Below are positions 33,651-44,758 of a stretch of DNA of 64,000 nt, piece by piece. This DNA is from Gnetum montanum (Eukaryota > Streptophyta > Gnetopsida > Gnetales > Gnetaceae). The stretch spans positions 432,509 through 496,508 of the forward strand of contig MNCI01005010.1 in assembly GCA_015680685.1 (NCBI GenBank). Reading direction: 5' to 3'. The translations under genes and the position numbers were made by a program. The notes below the pieces were generated by a model. That model ran no database searches. It was not told where the DNA came from and was given only the letters and a program-made list of their open reading frames with translations. Position 1 is the stretch's first letter; each line of letters starts with the position of its first letter.

Positions 33651-33959
33651 TCCACATGGCACTGACAAAATGATGCTCAAGGAATCCTAATTGGCTGTCA
33701 ACATGAATAGCAAAATTGGTGTTCTAGGCACCCCCAAGTCAACATGGACAAGAAACAATGTTATGGGTGCAAGCAAGAAGAGATGCTGTCAATGGCCAAT
33801 AGTGTTTAGGGTATGTATAGACAGACTGGTAATCCAAGACAAGGCTGATGGGTTGAATTAGGCTTCATTCGAAAGATTAACCACTTAGAGCCATGCTTAG
33901 TTGATCTTCGAGGAAGACAAGAGTTAGAAGGGGACAAAGCTATGAGAGCCCACAATCTT
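33651..33959. other. Unassigned sequence leading into the repeat array
   Basis: One plus-strand frame (about 33880-34010) reads EPCLVDLRGRQELEGDKAM, then RAHNLLEESQCPKC, without a match I can name. It may be a gene-derived seed of the following array. No start codon or motif supports a gene. Confidence 0.3.
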
Positions 33960-34232
33960 CTTGAGGAATCTCAATGTCCTAAATGCTCTAATTGCAAGCT
34001 AACAATCAAGAAGTCTCTTATCTTCATAGATTGAGACTACCTTGGCATGAATCCAAAAATCCCTCGTGCTCATAGATTGAGATTGAGATTACATTGGCAT
34101 AAACTTACCACAACTCAGCAATTTTATTAAGGAATGTTAGTGTCTAATGCCCTACTTGCAAGCTAATACAACTAGAAGTTCCTCATGCTCATAGATTGAG
34201 ATTACATTTGCATGAATTTAGAAGTCCCTTGA
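33960..34232. repeat. Repeat array, left part (GCTCATAGATTGAGATT unit)
   Basis: Units of about 50 bases, AAGTCCCTC.TGCTCATAGATT followed by GAGATTACATTGGCATGAAT, occur at about 34023, 34069 and 34189. They are separated by a longer unit containing ACTTACCACAACTCAGCAATT and TGCCCTACTTGCAAGCTAA. The array continues at 38996-39640, beyond a later LTR-element insertion. Confidence 0.85.
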
Positions 34233-35000
34233 TGATGAGGAGCTCCCATGGATTCCATAATCCAAGCTCTCTCAATGTCAGAAAAATAGCAAATTTGAAC
34301 AAGAAAAGAAAATGAAAGCTTTATTGTTGCTCAAATAGAGAAATTACAACTAAAAGGAAGCACAAACTCCTAAGGATATATGAGATTCAATCAAATTCTC
34401 ACACACATGCTCAATCAAAGAAAACACACTCTCACATGGATGATGATCAAGGCACCTTGCTAAGACCCTATCTCTCTCTACTCTTCTCTCAACTCACCTC
34501 TCTTTTCCTAAACTCTCTCTTCTCTCTTTTTCTATCTTTCTCTTAATCAAATTGAAGGCCCAAGAGGTCTATTTATATCCTTCCCCTTGTCTCTTCATCT
34601 TTCCTTCAATTTACCATTCTATTTGATGTTCATTAAAATTCATACTAGACATCTTGAAGAAACAATAAATGTCTTTCCCAAGTGTAGAGATGTCAGAGTA
34701 GACATCTTGAAGTCAAATTAGATGTTTAGTCTAAGATGTCTTGAGAGTGTGTACATGTCTTGACTGCAAGTGAAACATCTAACTATTTAGGATAAACGTC
34801 TAACCCACCAAGGCCAAAATTAAATATGCTTGTTTTGATGCCTGGAACCTTTGGACACCTCCAAAACAAAGTCTGCATAGCCCCCAGAACCTCCGAAACT
34901 CATAAAAATAAGTCCAAAAAACTTCCAAGCATGCCAAAACTATAGGGAAAGATCTCATCATTGGAGAGATGTTGCATTGGCCTATTTTATGTCAACATTA
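34233..35000 (-). repeat. LARD-like 3' LTR
   Basis: 768 bases aligning with 38235-38995 throughout. It carries a CT-rich tract (about 34460-34560), CTATTTATAT (TATA-like on the plus strand) and exact AGACATCT/AGATGTCT copies at 34647, 34700 and 34734, a motif shared with the copia and G LTRs. Confidence 0.9.
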
Positions 35001-35014
35001 GCATCTTCCTCCTT
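35001..35014 (-). other. LARD-like polypurine tract
   Basis: The minus strand reads AAGGAGGAAGATGC directly before the 3' LTR. Confidence 0.6.
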
Positions 35015-35177
35015 GAAAAGACTCTTGATTCCTACACAAGAGACCTTTACACTTTGAATAGTTGTTACCACCTTACATAGGCCACAATTTACACACAAAC
35101 CAAATCACAACATACATGGAATGGTTAGAACTCACAAAAATATTAGAGTTCACACACACACACAAAATTGTGTGCTT

Positions 35178-35340
35178 ACATCACAATGGAGAAATTCATG
35201 AAAGACCGATGGATATGGTCTTTTCCCTTAGAGGCTTCACTATGTTCCATTTGGTGCTACATCAGAATGGAGAAATTCATGAAAGAACGATGGATATGGT
35301 CTTTTCCCTTAAAGGCTTCACTATGTGTCCATTTGGAGAG
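35178..35340 (-). repeat. 81-bp tandem duplication in the LARD-like element
   Basis: Two units (35178-35258 and 35259-35339) share TGGAGAAATTCATGAAAGA and TTTTCCCTTA.AGGCTTCACT. The length of 81 bases is a multiple of three. On the minus strand each encodes IVKPLREKTISIVLS, so the duplication keeps the coding frame of whatever protein was encoded. Confidence 0.85.
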
Positions 35341-36160
35341 ATCAAATCCCATGTGTTTCTTCCATGACTTGCAACAAAAGAAAAATAAGAAAATTCAAAA
35401 GAATTTGGTCTCTTCAAACCAATTTTCCTTCTTCCATCCTTTTTCCTCTTGTTCAGCTTTTTCTTCTTAGTGTTTGGAAGACTACCACTTAGCTTCATTT
35501 CACCATTTACATCATAACAACTTAGATTGTCTTCATGTTGCTTATCCATCATACAACCAAGACAATCAAGTTCTTCAAGACATTTGATAAGTTTATCATT
35601 TCCATAATCCATAGTAAGCATTTCCAAATTCTAGAAAATCATATCATTATTAATATCTTCACCAACATCAATAATGACCTTTCTACTATGAGTACGACCA
35701 TAGCCATCCTTATCCTATATAATATCAAATTCATTACCATCATTAGATTTTCTCTTACTAATAATGGCATTAAAAGTTACATTGCTTGTATCAAATAAAA
35801 CAAGGCTCACAATGTTATCATAAAAACTACAATGATCATGATGCACATCATTACCACTAAAAAAACACTACCAAGCTAAAGTAAAAATCTAGCATCCATC
35901 ACACTAGCTTCAACATTAGAGACATTGCTGCCATCAACAAGGGAAAGCTCACACTTACTTACCTCTTCATGATGTCTCCCATTTAATTTTGGTTCAACTT
36001 GATCTTCAACATGTGTCTTTCTAATCTCATAAAAGCTTAAATGTTCATGATCCCAAATAGGAGTTCCCAATTCCAATGGCTTCTCCTCTTCAAAGAAATC
36101 ATCAACAAGCTCTTCATCTAATTTTGGAGATACCAACTTAAAAGGTAAACTCTCATCCAT
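35277..36160 (-). pseudogene. Unknown acidic ORF remnant of the LARD-like element
   Basis: Minus-strand open pieces 35876-36160 (MDESLPFKLVSPKLDEE, DDFFEEEKPLELGTPIWDHE) and 35277-35627 (LEELDCLGCMMDKQHED, then a Lys-rich run) look like parts of one acidic then basic protein in the place where pol would be. I recognise no domain. The second part ends in the 27-residue repeat described at 35178-35340. Confidence 0.4.
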
Positions 36161-36729
36161 GGATTTAACATCAAATTCATTAAAAACATCATCAAAGTAA
36201 TCATGTTTTCACATACCTTGACTAGAAGACTTCCTTATCTCCCATGAGATAACCTCAATTTGGCTTAGAATCTCCTTTCCCTTGCTACAAGGTATAGAAC
36301 AATTGTAAAACGTATGAGAATCATACCTTCTAGCAATGCTCTTAACCCTTCTTGGAGAAGTCTCTTGATCATTGCCATTCCTTTAGCTTGGATCCTTCAC
36401 CTCCCATGACTCATGAGGTAGGAACTCTCCTTTATTAGCAACATACACCATCTTGGACCTTGAATATCTCTTGGTCTCTTTGATGGACTCCTTGGTTTCA
36501 TTCCTTGAAACCTTGGAGTATTGAGCATTCCTTTTCTCAATAATATATACTTGAGAATTCATTTTCTCATTGATCTCTACTTTATTAGATCTTTCTTCTT
36601 CCTCATTTCCTTAATAACATTTACATTTTCCATAAAAATTCAAGAATTAATTTCTATTGTATCTTCAATTACAAGAGATCTACCTTCATTGGAGCATTCT
36701 TCCTTTTCTAAGATTAGAAGGTCCTTTCT

Positions 36730-37879
36730 CTTGAAAATGTTTGGCTTATTACACTTCCATTGTCTATGTTCCTTTTCATCATAATTGAATCATTAAAGGT
36801 TGAAGGCATAATCATTTCCTTAACCCTTTCCATAGTTGAAGTAATCTTTCTTGGAATCTTGGCCCTCCTTGGACTTCTCTTGCTTCTCATTAGTGTCTTC
36901 CTTGGCTTTTTTCTCACTTTCAAAAGCTTTGAATTTTTTTCCCTTAGAAGATTTAGGATCTCTAATGTAGCCTTGAAGTTTCTTTTCAACCTTAAGAGCT
37001 AATTCAAAAGCCTCATCCAATGTTTGGGACTCATGGAAGGTTAGCTCTTGTTGATACCCCCTTTTAAGTCCTCCTTGAAAGTTGGATGCTTGTTCATAAT
37101 TATTCCAATGAACTTTTACAATCTAGAAAGCCTTACAAAAATACATGTAGTATTCCTTCACACTCTTATCACTAGGCATAGGTAATTCAATTTTTGTATG
37201 GCCCCTTGTCTATGATGAGTCTTCTCAAATGTTTGCTTTAGCATGAGTTGCATTAAAGACCAATCCTAGATAGGAGTACCATTATTCACCTTGTAAGAAT
37301 GACTTTACTTCTCCCACCATACAAGTGCTATGTCTTTCAATTTGGTTTTAGCAAAGGACACCTTTTGATGATTTTCCACATCTTCAAGTTCAAAGTAAAT
37401 ATTAATCATTTTCAGCCAAGACTGAAAAGTTTTAGTTCCTTCCATGCCATTGAAGGATTTGACTTTAACATGAGGCAACCTTAAAGCATGTCTAAAAACG
37501 TTTGTAAGAGTTACTTCAATTCCTTCACCTTGCTTCCTTTGGTACTTAGAAGGAAGTTCCTTTTTCCCTTTCGTAGGAAAAATGAAGCCTTGAGACTTAT
37601 TTTCAGCACTAGAAACATGATGAAAAATTTCATCTTAAGCTTCTCCTTCTTCAAATAAAGCATCTTCAAAAGGAATATCATCTTCCAAGGATGGCATTGA
37701 GGAATTTCTTGAAGAATGTCTTCATGAAGAATTGCATGAATTGTACCCTTGCTTGGTGAAGTAGCAAGTCCTTTGTTCTCTCTGAGCTTTTCAATTTTCT
37801 TAACAATGATCTTGAGAGCATTTCTCATGTCATCCATGTTTCTTGACAAAGCTTGAACTATCTTCTTCTTTGAAGACAT
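36730..37879 (-). pseudogene. LARD-like gag
   Basis: Minus strand starts at MSSKKKIVQALSRNMDDMRN (37879), with a coiled-coil-like helix. It then gives KEYYMYFCKAF, HWNNYEQASNFQGGLKRGYQ, LTFHESQTLDEAFELALKVE (36820-37160), matching the G1/G2 gag. The zinc knuckle (about 36740-36785) is ruined: the first cysteine codon is TGA and the second is tyrosine, while HRQWKC remains. Plus-strand frames at 36521-37002 are antisense shadows. Confidence 0.7.
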
Positions 37880-38220
37880 GATGGAAATTAACCTAAAAGG
37901 TAATTTTCACAAAATTCTACAAGGTAAAATTCTCAAGATTTCTTAAGGAATGAGATAAGAAATTCTCAAATCTTAAGAGAAATCAACATAATATCTTCAA
38001 ACTGTAGCTATTACAAGCCAATCGGTGTCCAATTATACAATTATCTTGCAATTTGTGAAAAATATGACAAACTTAGGAATCAAAGGAAATTTTTGAAACC
38101 CTAGGATGAGTAAAACAAGTAGCAAGAGAGAATTCATCTAAGCTTGAGAATTTGGAGTGATTCTTTGCAATTAAGATGCGAATTATCCACTTGAATGTAA
38201 TTGTCTTTAATTCTAAGCTA

Positions 38221-38231
38221 CTTTGATATCA
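38221..38231 (-). other. LARD-like primer-binding site
   Basis: Minus strand TGATATCAAAG, three bases inside the 5' LTR, a one-base variant of the initiator-Met-type site seen in G1. Confidence 0.65.
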
Positions 38232-38234
38232 ATT

Positions 38235-38995
38235 TGATGAAGATCTCCCATAGATTCCACAATCCAAGCTCTATCAATTTCACAAAAATAGGAAATTTGA
38301 ATAAGAAAATAAAATGAAAGATTTATTCTTTCTCAAATAGAGAAATTACAACTAAAATGAGGCACAAATTCCCAAGGATAGACAAGAGATTTAATCAAAT
38401 TCTCACACACACAATCAAATAAAACACACTCTCACATGGATGATGATCAAAGCACCTTGCCGAGATCCTATGTCTCTTTATTCTTCTCTCAACTCACCTC
38501 TCTCTCCCTAAACTCTCTCTTATCTCTCTCTTTTTCTCTTGATCAAATTTAAGGCCCAATAGGTCTATTTATATTGTTCCCTCCTGTCTTTTCATCTTTT
38601 TTTCAATTTACCATTCAATTTGATGTTTCTTAAAATCTGTACTAAATATCTTGAAGAAATACTAGACATCTTTTCCAAGTGCAAAGATGTGACGGTAGAT
38701 GTCTTGAAGTCAAGTTAGGCATCTAGTCTAAGATGTCTTGAAAGTGTTTAGACATCTTAACTATAGATGAGATATCTAACTATTAGGATAGACGTCTAAC
38801 CTACTAGGGTTGAAATTAAAGGTGCTTGTTTTAAGGCCTAGAACCTATGAACACCTCCAAAAAAAGTCCCCATAGCCCCCAAAACCTCATATACTTGTCA
38901 AAATAAGTCCAAAACACTCCCAAACATGCTAAAACTCTAGGGAAAGATCCAATCATTGGATATATGTTACATTGTCCTATTTGATGTCCACATCA
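38235..38995 (-). repeat. LARD-like 5' LTR
   Basis: 761 bases matching 34233-35000. It ends CATCA at the junction with the interrupted repeat array. Confidence 0.9.
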
Positions 38996-39640
38996 CTTAT
39001 GCTCATAGATTGAGATTTCATTGGCATGAATCCAAAAGTTCCTCGTGCTCATAGATTAAGATTGAGATTACATTATAGAAATTCCTCATGCTCATAAATT
39101 GAGATTAAGATTACATTGACATGAACTTACTATAACTCAGTAATTTTATTGAGAGATGTCAATGCTCTAAATGCCCTACTTGCATGCTAACACAACCAAA
39201 AGTCACCCATGCTTATAGATTGAGATTACATTTGCATGAATTTAGAAGTCCCTCTTGCTTATATATTGAAATATTGCATTTGCATGAGTCTAGAAGTCCC
39301 TCTTGCTCATATATTGAGATTGAGATTGCATTGGCAACAACTTACCACAACTCAATTTTCTTAAGGGATGTTAGTATCTTAATCCCTTGGTTGCATCCTC
39401 ATGCAACTAGAAGTTACTCATGCTCATATACTGAGATTGAGATTACATTGGCATGAATCCAGAAGTCCCTCATAATCATAGATTGAGATTGAGATTTCAC
39501 TAGCATGAGTTTATTACAACTCAACAATTTTCTTGAGTGATTTCAATGTCCCAAATGCCTTGGTTGCAAGCCACCATAACCAAAAGTTCCTTGTGCTCAT
39601 AGATTAAGATTGCATTGGTATTAGGCTATGGAAAAAAGTA
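38996..39640. repeat. Repeat array, right part
   Basis: Nine further copies of the roughly 50-base unit (near 39002, 39048, 39091, 39210, 39258, 39306, 39420, 39472 and 39594) and three longer units with TCAATTTTCTTGAG-like sequence. Unit order is irregular (one to three short units per long unit), a higher-order pattern. Not a CRISPR: the repeats are degenerate, the genome is eukaryotic and the spacers are themselves repeats. Confidence 0.85.
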
Positions 39641-40259
39641 TTCAACTTCATCTAGAAGGAACCCTAGGAGATTAAGGGTAAGAATAGTTTTAAAACTCCA
39701 TAGGATTCAAAGGTGGCCTCTAGTTAGCCAATTTGAAGGCTAGTATAAAACATCCTCACAAACCACCCTTGTCATGAACAATGAACAAACTGTTAGATTA
39801 TGGAATTTGGGAAAATTTTATTGGTTCAATTTCTTGCTAGTTTGCTACCATGAGCTTATGTTCATTTTATTTGTGCATGCTATAATCTTTGCATGTTATT
39901 TTCTCTCTACATTAGTTGGCTTTTATCGTGTTAATGACCCTATTTTAAATTCATTATCATCTCCACCATGCATTGCATATAGTTCACCCTACTATGCATT
40001 CATGAATATCTCACAATTTTGTGCATAACGATTGTCACCATAGGTTTTTTTTACCTTTGTTTTTATGTTATTTGCAACATTAGGAATTAAACCCTACATC
40101 TGGCTTAGTCACAGTTAATTACTGTAAGGAATGAGAAAGGTAAATTTTTCAATGTAAAGATTTACCTCCATCATTTTTGATATTAGAGTTGGATTAAACC
40201 CTTTGAGAGATAAAGGAGAAGTTATTAAAAGAATATGCCTTGTATTAGAGATAGAAGAA
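39641..40259. other. No gene seen
   Basis: AT-rich. The 84-residue open frame 39774-40028 is hydrophobic but has no recognisable motif or supporting context. Confidence 0.4.
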
Positions 40260-41040
40260 GTATAGGAACAAGTCATCACAACCCAAAGATGATACTAGTG
40301 GACATGGTGGAGACCATGGATGTTTTGTAGAGATTGTAGGATGAGATGGAGGTCATAGAAGCCATACAACACCATGGAGTGCATATGGTAGTAGCGAATA
40401 AAGAGGAGGAAGAAGATATCTTAGCAAATAAAATAGTTAAGCATGAAAAATAGCTACAAAAAAATAATGCATCACTATCAATTATTAGTAGAAGGGAAAA
40501 ATAATCATGGTTGAGGAAAGGAGGTTAGTGAATGAGTAAAACACCCACCAACCACAAATCTACAACATGATACGAAGGAATGATAGAAGACTAGCAACAT
40601 GAATGTTTTCTAGATGGTAATCATGAAAGTGGTACCTACGATTTTAACCATCGGAGAGGAGCATACAATTATGTTTAATATGGCTATGGTAATTTTCCAT
40701 TTTCATGAGCTACTTACAAATATAAGGAGTTTGGGAATAACTCTACAAATTTCCTATGGAGAACCAAGGTTGAAACCTACCATACCATATCATCAATCAC
40801 AATAGAAACACTAGGCATCCACTAGCCAAATGAGATGGTAATGTACTTAGAAATAAAGGCATCAATGGAGGTGCAACAAGATATCAACTTTCTTTAGCCT
40901 TAGCATTGATGCAGTATAGTCAAAATATTTAATTACACTAAAATAAAGGAGAGGTATCAAACCAAGAAAGAACAAACAATAATATTAAAAAATTTAGAGT
41001 AGATTAAATTATCGAATATGGAGTCTAAAGAAAAGACCCA
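40260..41040 (+). pseudogene. Possible retroelement gag remnant
   Basis: The plus strand reads DEMEVIEAIQHHGVHMVVAN, EEEEDILANKIVKHEK (about 40340-40455), a charged, helix-prone stretch of the kind found at the N-terminus of some gypsy gag proteins. Frames after 40500 are broken. No zinc knuckle. Weak assignment. Confidence 0.3.
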
Positions 41041-42230
41041 ACCTTACAACCAATCCTAGAAAACCTCCAATCTAAGATAGGAAAAGGTCTAGGCCTTATC
41101 CTTATTCCAAATTGCTTTTACACATTTTTATTTCCAACAAAAGGGTTTCTTATAAAAAGAAGGAGAAAACTACGTCTAAAGACAAAAGAATATATCATTT
41201 CAATAAATAGGAAAAAAATTTGAAAGATTCCCATTTTTGAGTGTCCCAAATAAAAAGAAATTAACACTATGAAAAATAAATTAATTATTCAACTTGGAGT
41301 TTTCTTACTTGAAACTATAGCTGAAAAGTGACATCTTTGAGAATTTTGATATTTAACTCTTAAATAGATATCATAATTATGCTCTTGTTTCTTGAAAATA
41401 ATAGTGAATCAAAGCTTCCAAATATAGTCGAGGACAAGTGGTCAAAAACGTTTTCAAATGCAAACAAAGGAAGTAGGAAATTTAGGCTAATCACCAAGAA
41501 TAACTTCATTGATGCTTGGTTGAAAGTTGTTATAAATTCTGTATGTCCATTTCCAAGCATATTGAGCAACATGAACTTAAAAAAACATTAGAAAATGAAT
41601 ATTCACTTCTACAGAGAGGACATTAAGAACAAAAATTTGTCATATGTTTAAGAAGAGTGCTAATATGAAGACCTTGATGAATAAGACACCATATAAAAAT
41701 ATCAATTTTAGGAAAGGTAGGAGTTCTCCAAATATCTTTCATTTGCCTCATTTGAAAGTGCAATGATTATTGCATTTTCCAAGCCTTATTAAATTCATTA
41801 TAAATAACATCATTATTTGTAATAATCTAGTAAGTTTGGAATTTAAAGGAAAAACAAATCTATCATTCATCCAAATTTTTTTTGGAAAGGCCTAATGTAA
41901 ACTATTATCAACTTTAAATAAATTCTTAAGATTAGAAACTAATTTTTCAAATTTTTATTTCCTCTTTCTATTTAAAGTAATCCATCTATCATGCATACAA
42001 TATAAGAAACTATAGTGATACAAAATTTTCTTAAAGTGGTACACAATCTACATGAGTTAGTAGCCTAGGCTCATTCATTAAAAGGAAGCCACCATGAGCT
42101 AATTTGTGTAATCATATGTTCTAAAATTGTAATATGATTGTAATACCAATATTTAGTAAACTTGCATAATGTATTTCTAAATAATCAAATCCATTAAGAT
42201 TAAAAATTTTACTAAATAATGTAGTCCTAT
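41040..42230 (-). pseudogene. LINE ORF2 C-terminal remnant with zf-RVT-like region
   Basis: Minus-strand frames read KDIWRTPTFPKIDIFIWCLI, then HQGLHISTLLKHM, then CPLC (41611-41622), and further on AWKWTYRIYNNFQPS and a terminal LDYIWKLWFTIIF. This is the layout of the plant LINE zinc-binding reverse-transcriptase domain ('W....PPK..IF.W...H..L.T...L......CP.C...E....H....C...+..W'). Upstream pieces (about 41800-42200; FPKKIWMNDRFVF) fit the preceding part of ORF2. No 3' poly(A) tail was identified and the element is 5'-truncated. Confidence 0.6.
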
Positions 42231-42276
42231 AAGTAAAAACTGAAGGTTAAATAAATATATATACAAACACATATAA

Positions 42277-44690
42277 TAGGATTTGAAGAGTGGTTACCAT
42301 CAAATTAGAATTAGACTTGGTAATGAATGAAAGATGGTATTCAAGACACTGGATGTAGTTTTTGAGTGGTTAGTGATGCCATTTGGGCTTACAAATGCAC
42401 CAACTACATTCATGAGATTGATGCATGATGTATTAAAAGACTTAGTTGGTAACTATTGTATTGTCTTTTTTGATAATATTTTGGTGTATAACTCTAATGA
42501 GAAGGAGCACTTGGATCACTTAAGGGTGGTGTATCTTAAGTTAGAGGAGGCATAGTTGCTTATCAATGTAAAGAAAAGGTATTTCTTTAAGAGGGAAATC
42601 ACATATTTGGGACATGTGATCTTTAAAAACTAAATTCAAATGAAAGCTACCAAAGTGAAGGCTATTAGGGATTGACCAACTCCTAAAAATGTTGGGGAGG
42701 TAAGATCATTCCTTGGTTTAGTTAGTTTTTATAGATGGTTCATCAAAAAATTTCGTGGTATTTCCTAACATATGTTTGCTTTGTTGAAGAAAAATAAAGA
42801 TTTCAAGTGGAATAATGAAACCCAAGTAAGCTTTGACTTGTTAGAAGCAAAAATTACCAATGAACGAATGCTTGCAATTTCAGATATTCAAAAGCTTAAT
42901 TAGGTAGAGATAGATGAAAGTGGACTTTCTGTTGGTGGGATACTTTCACAAGAATGTAGATCTATTGTTTACATTTCAGAATAGTTAAATGAGTCAAGGT
43001 AAAAATGTAGCATATATGAGAAGGAGTTGTACACTATTCTTCAAGCAATTAAATATTGGAGGAATTACTTATTACCTAAGGAGTTTACTTTGATGATGGA
43101 CCACAAAACCCTTCAATTTCTAAAATTACAAAAGAAGTTGAGTGTAGAGGACATGAAGTGGGTTGCATAATTATAAGAGTTCAATTTTTTTTAAAGCATA
43201 AAAGTGGAAAAGCCAATGTGATGGTTGATGCATTGTCTAGGGTGCATGTGGTTAATTTTAGCGTACCTTATGTGGAGTGTATGGGTAACTGTGCTTATTT
43301 GTATGAGCATGATGTTGATTTTGGGTAGGTTTGGAGGAGCCTCAAAGAGCCATTAATGAATAAGATAGACCAATGGAGGTGTTATCTTATTTAAGATGAA
43401 CTGCTATTTAAGAATAGAAAGGTATATATCCCTAATTGTGATTTTAGGAAAAAAATATTTTGTTTGAAAAGCATTATAGTGGCATGACATGTCACATGGA
43501 TAGGGATAAAAAATTAGAAATTATGGTTAGGAAATGTTTTTGGGCTAGTATGGCAACTAGATTTTCCAAAATTATGGAGTCTTTAACTTGCTAAAAGTTC
43601 AAAGAAGGTAAAGGAGTGGATGGATATTATATGTCTTTGCTAATTATTAAGGGTCCATTTGAAAGTGTTTCTATGAGTTTTATGAGTCGTATTCCAAAAA
43701 CCAAAAGTGGGAACAATGTAATTTTTATTGTTGTTGATAGGTTATCCAAGATGATGCACTTCATTCTATGCAAGAACATAAGTTATGCCTCTCAGGTTGT
43801 AATTTGTTTCTAGCATGTTGTAAAGTTGCATAGAATTCCTTTAAATATTGTTAGTGACAGAGAATCCAAATTCAAAAGTCACTTTTAGAGGTCCCTTTGG
43901 AAAATTATAGGGATAAAGTTGAATTTTTATAGTGCATATCAACCACAATCTGATGGCTAAATGAAGGTGATTAATACATCCTTGCTAAACATATTGAGAT
44001 ATTTATGTAATGGATAGTCAAACAAGTGGAAAAACTTGTTGTATAATGTGAATTTTTTTACAATAACACTTTCCATGTTGTTATTCACAAAATCCCATTT
44101 AAGATGAATTATAGGTTTTATCCAAATATGCTAGACACTTTGAAGAGCTTTAATGGTAAAGCTCAACTTAGTGTTGATTTTATGCAAGAGATGAGGAATC
44201 TCCATGCATAAGTAAAATCAAATCATAAGAAGAAGGCTAAAAAGAGGGTGCTCAAGAGGAATATGGATAAAAATAAGCCAAATTTTGTTCTTGATAACTT
44301 GGTTTGGATGTAACTGAAGAAGAAGTGACTGAGAGGTGTCAACGTCTCCAAGTTGAAAGAAAAGAATATGGGGCCTTTCAAAGCAAGGCTAAGATCAATG
44401 ATAATGCTTTTAAGATTAATTTACCAAATGATATTGGTATGTATTTTTAATTTAATGTTTCATATCTTGTGCAATATCATGGACCAGTTCATGAGGAGAC
44501 CACACAAGATAGCATCAATAAGTTGAAGGAGACTATTAAGTAGTCCAAGTCTTCAATGGAGAGGAAGGTAACTGTGCTCAAGCAAATGAAAGCTTCTAAT
44601 ATTTGGGAAGTCAAGAGGCATGAAAATTTGATCCATTGGAAGGATCAAACTATAGATGATGGTGTATAGGCCCATGAAATCAAACTTTAT
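42277..44690 (+). pseudogene. G4 RT, RNase H and integrase
   Basis: RT piece (42334-42555): FEWLVMPFGLTNAPTTFMRL and the catalytic loop IVFFDNILVYN, where the second catalytic Asp is Asn. RNase H shows ESGLSVGGILSQE-like and IKYWRNYLLPKEFTL pieces (about 42910-43100), ending with LSVEDMKWVA. Integrase: GVDGYYMSLLIIKGPFESVS and VVDRLSKMMHFILCKN (43610-43790), IVSDRESKFKSHF (about 43850-43890), then SDG-stop-MKVINTSL, where the catalytic Glu is Lys (codon 43964-43966), as in G1. The C-terminal part and chromodomain region follow in broken frames. Confidence 0.75.
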
Positions 44691-44758
44691 TAGTGGAGGA
44701 TCACTTCAGTCCCTACTCCCTTGTTCACTTGAGTTCACTTCTTGAAGGATGGTAGAGC

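Larger units (their letters stand above)
34233..38995 (-). mobile_element. Gag-only gypsy derivative (LARD-like) inserted in the repeat array
   Basis: A 4763-bp element with LTRs 34233-35000 and 38235-38995, ends TGATG...CATCA, polypurine tract at about 35001-35014, primer-binding site at 38221-38231 and a minus-strand gag related to G1/G2. Between gag and the polypurine tract there is about 1.7 kb of other sequence and no RT, RNase H or integrase. Flanks CTTGA and CTTAT agree in three of five bases. It needs pol from a relative, plausibly an active G-family member. Confidence 0.8.

Noticed and set aside
36521-37002. Plus-strand hydrophobic open frames (87 and 80 residues)
   Set aside because: They are the complement of the lysine-rich minus-strand gag of the LARD-like element.
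38996-39640. Regular short repeats resembling a CRISPR array
   Set aside because: Repeats are degenerate, the intervening parts are themselves repeated, and the context is a plant nuclear genome.
33960-39640. Leucine-rich-repeat (NB-LRR) gene origin of the array
   Set aside because: The minus strand gives pieces such as CNLNLNL, but no frame stays open and no NB-ARC or TIR motif is visible. Kept only as a remote possibility.
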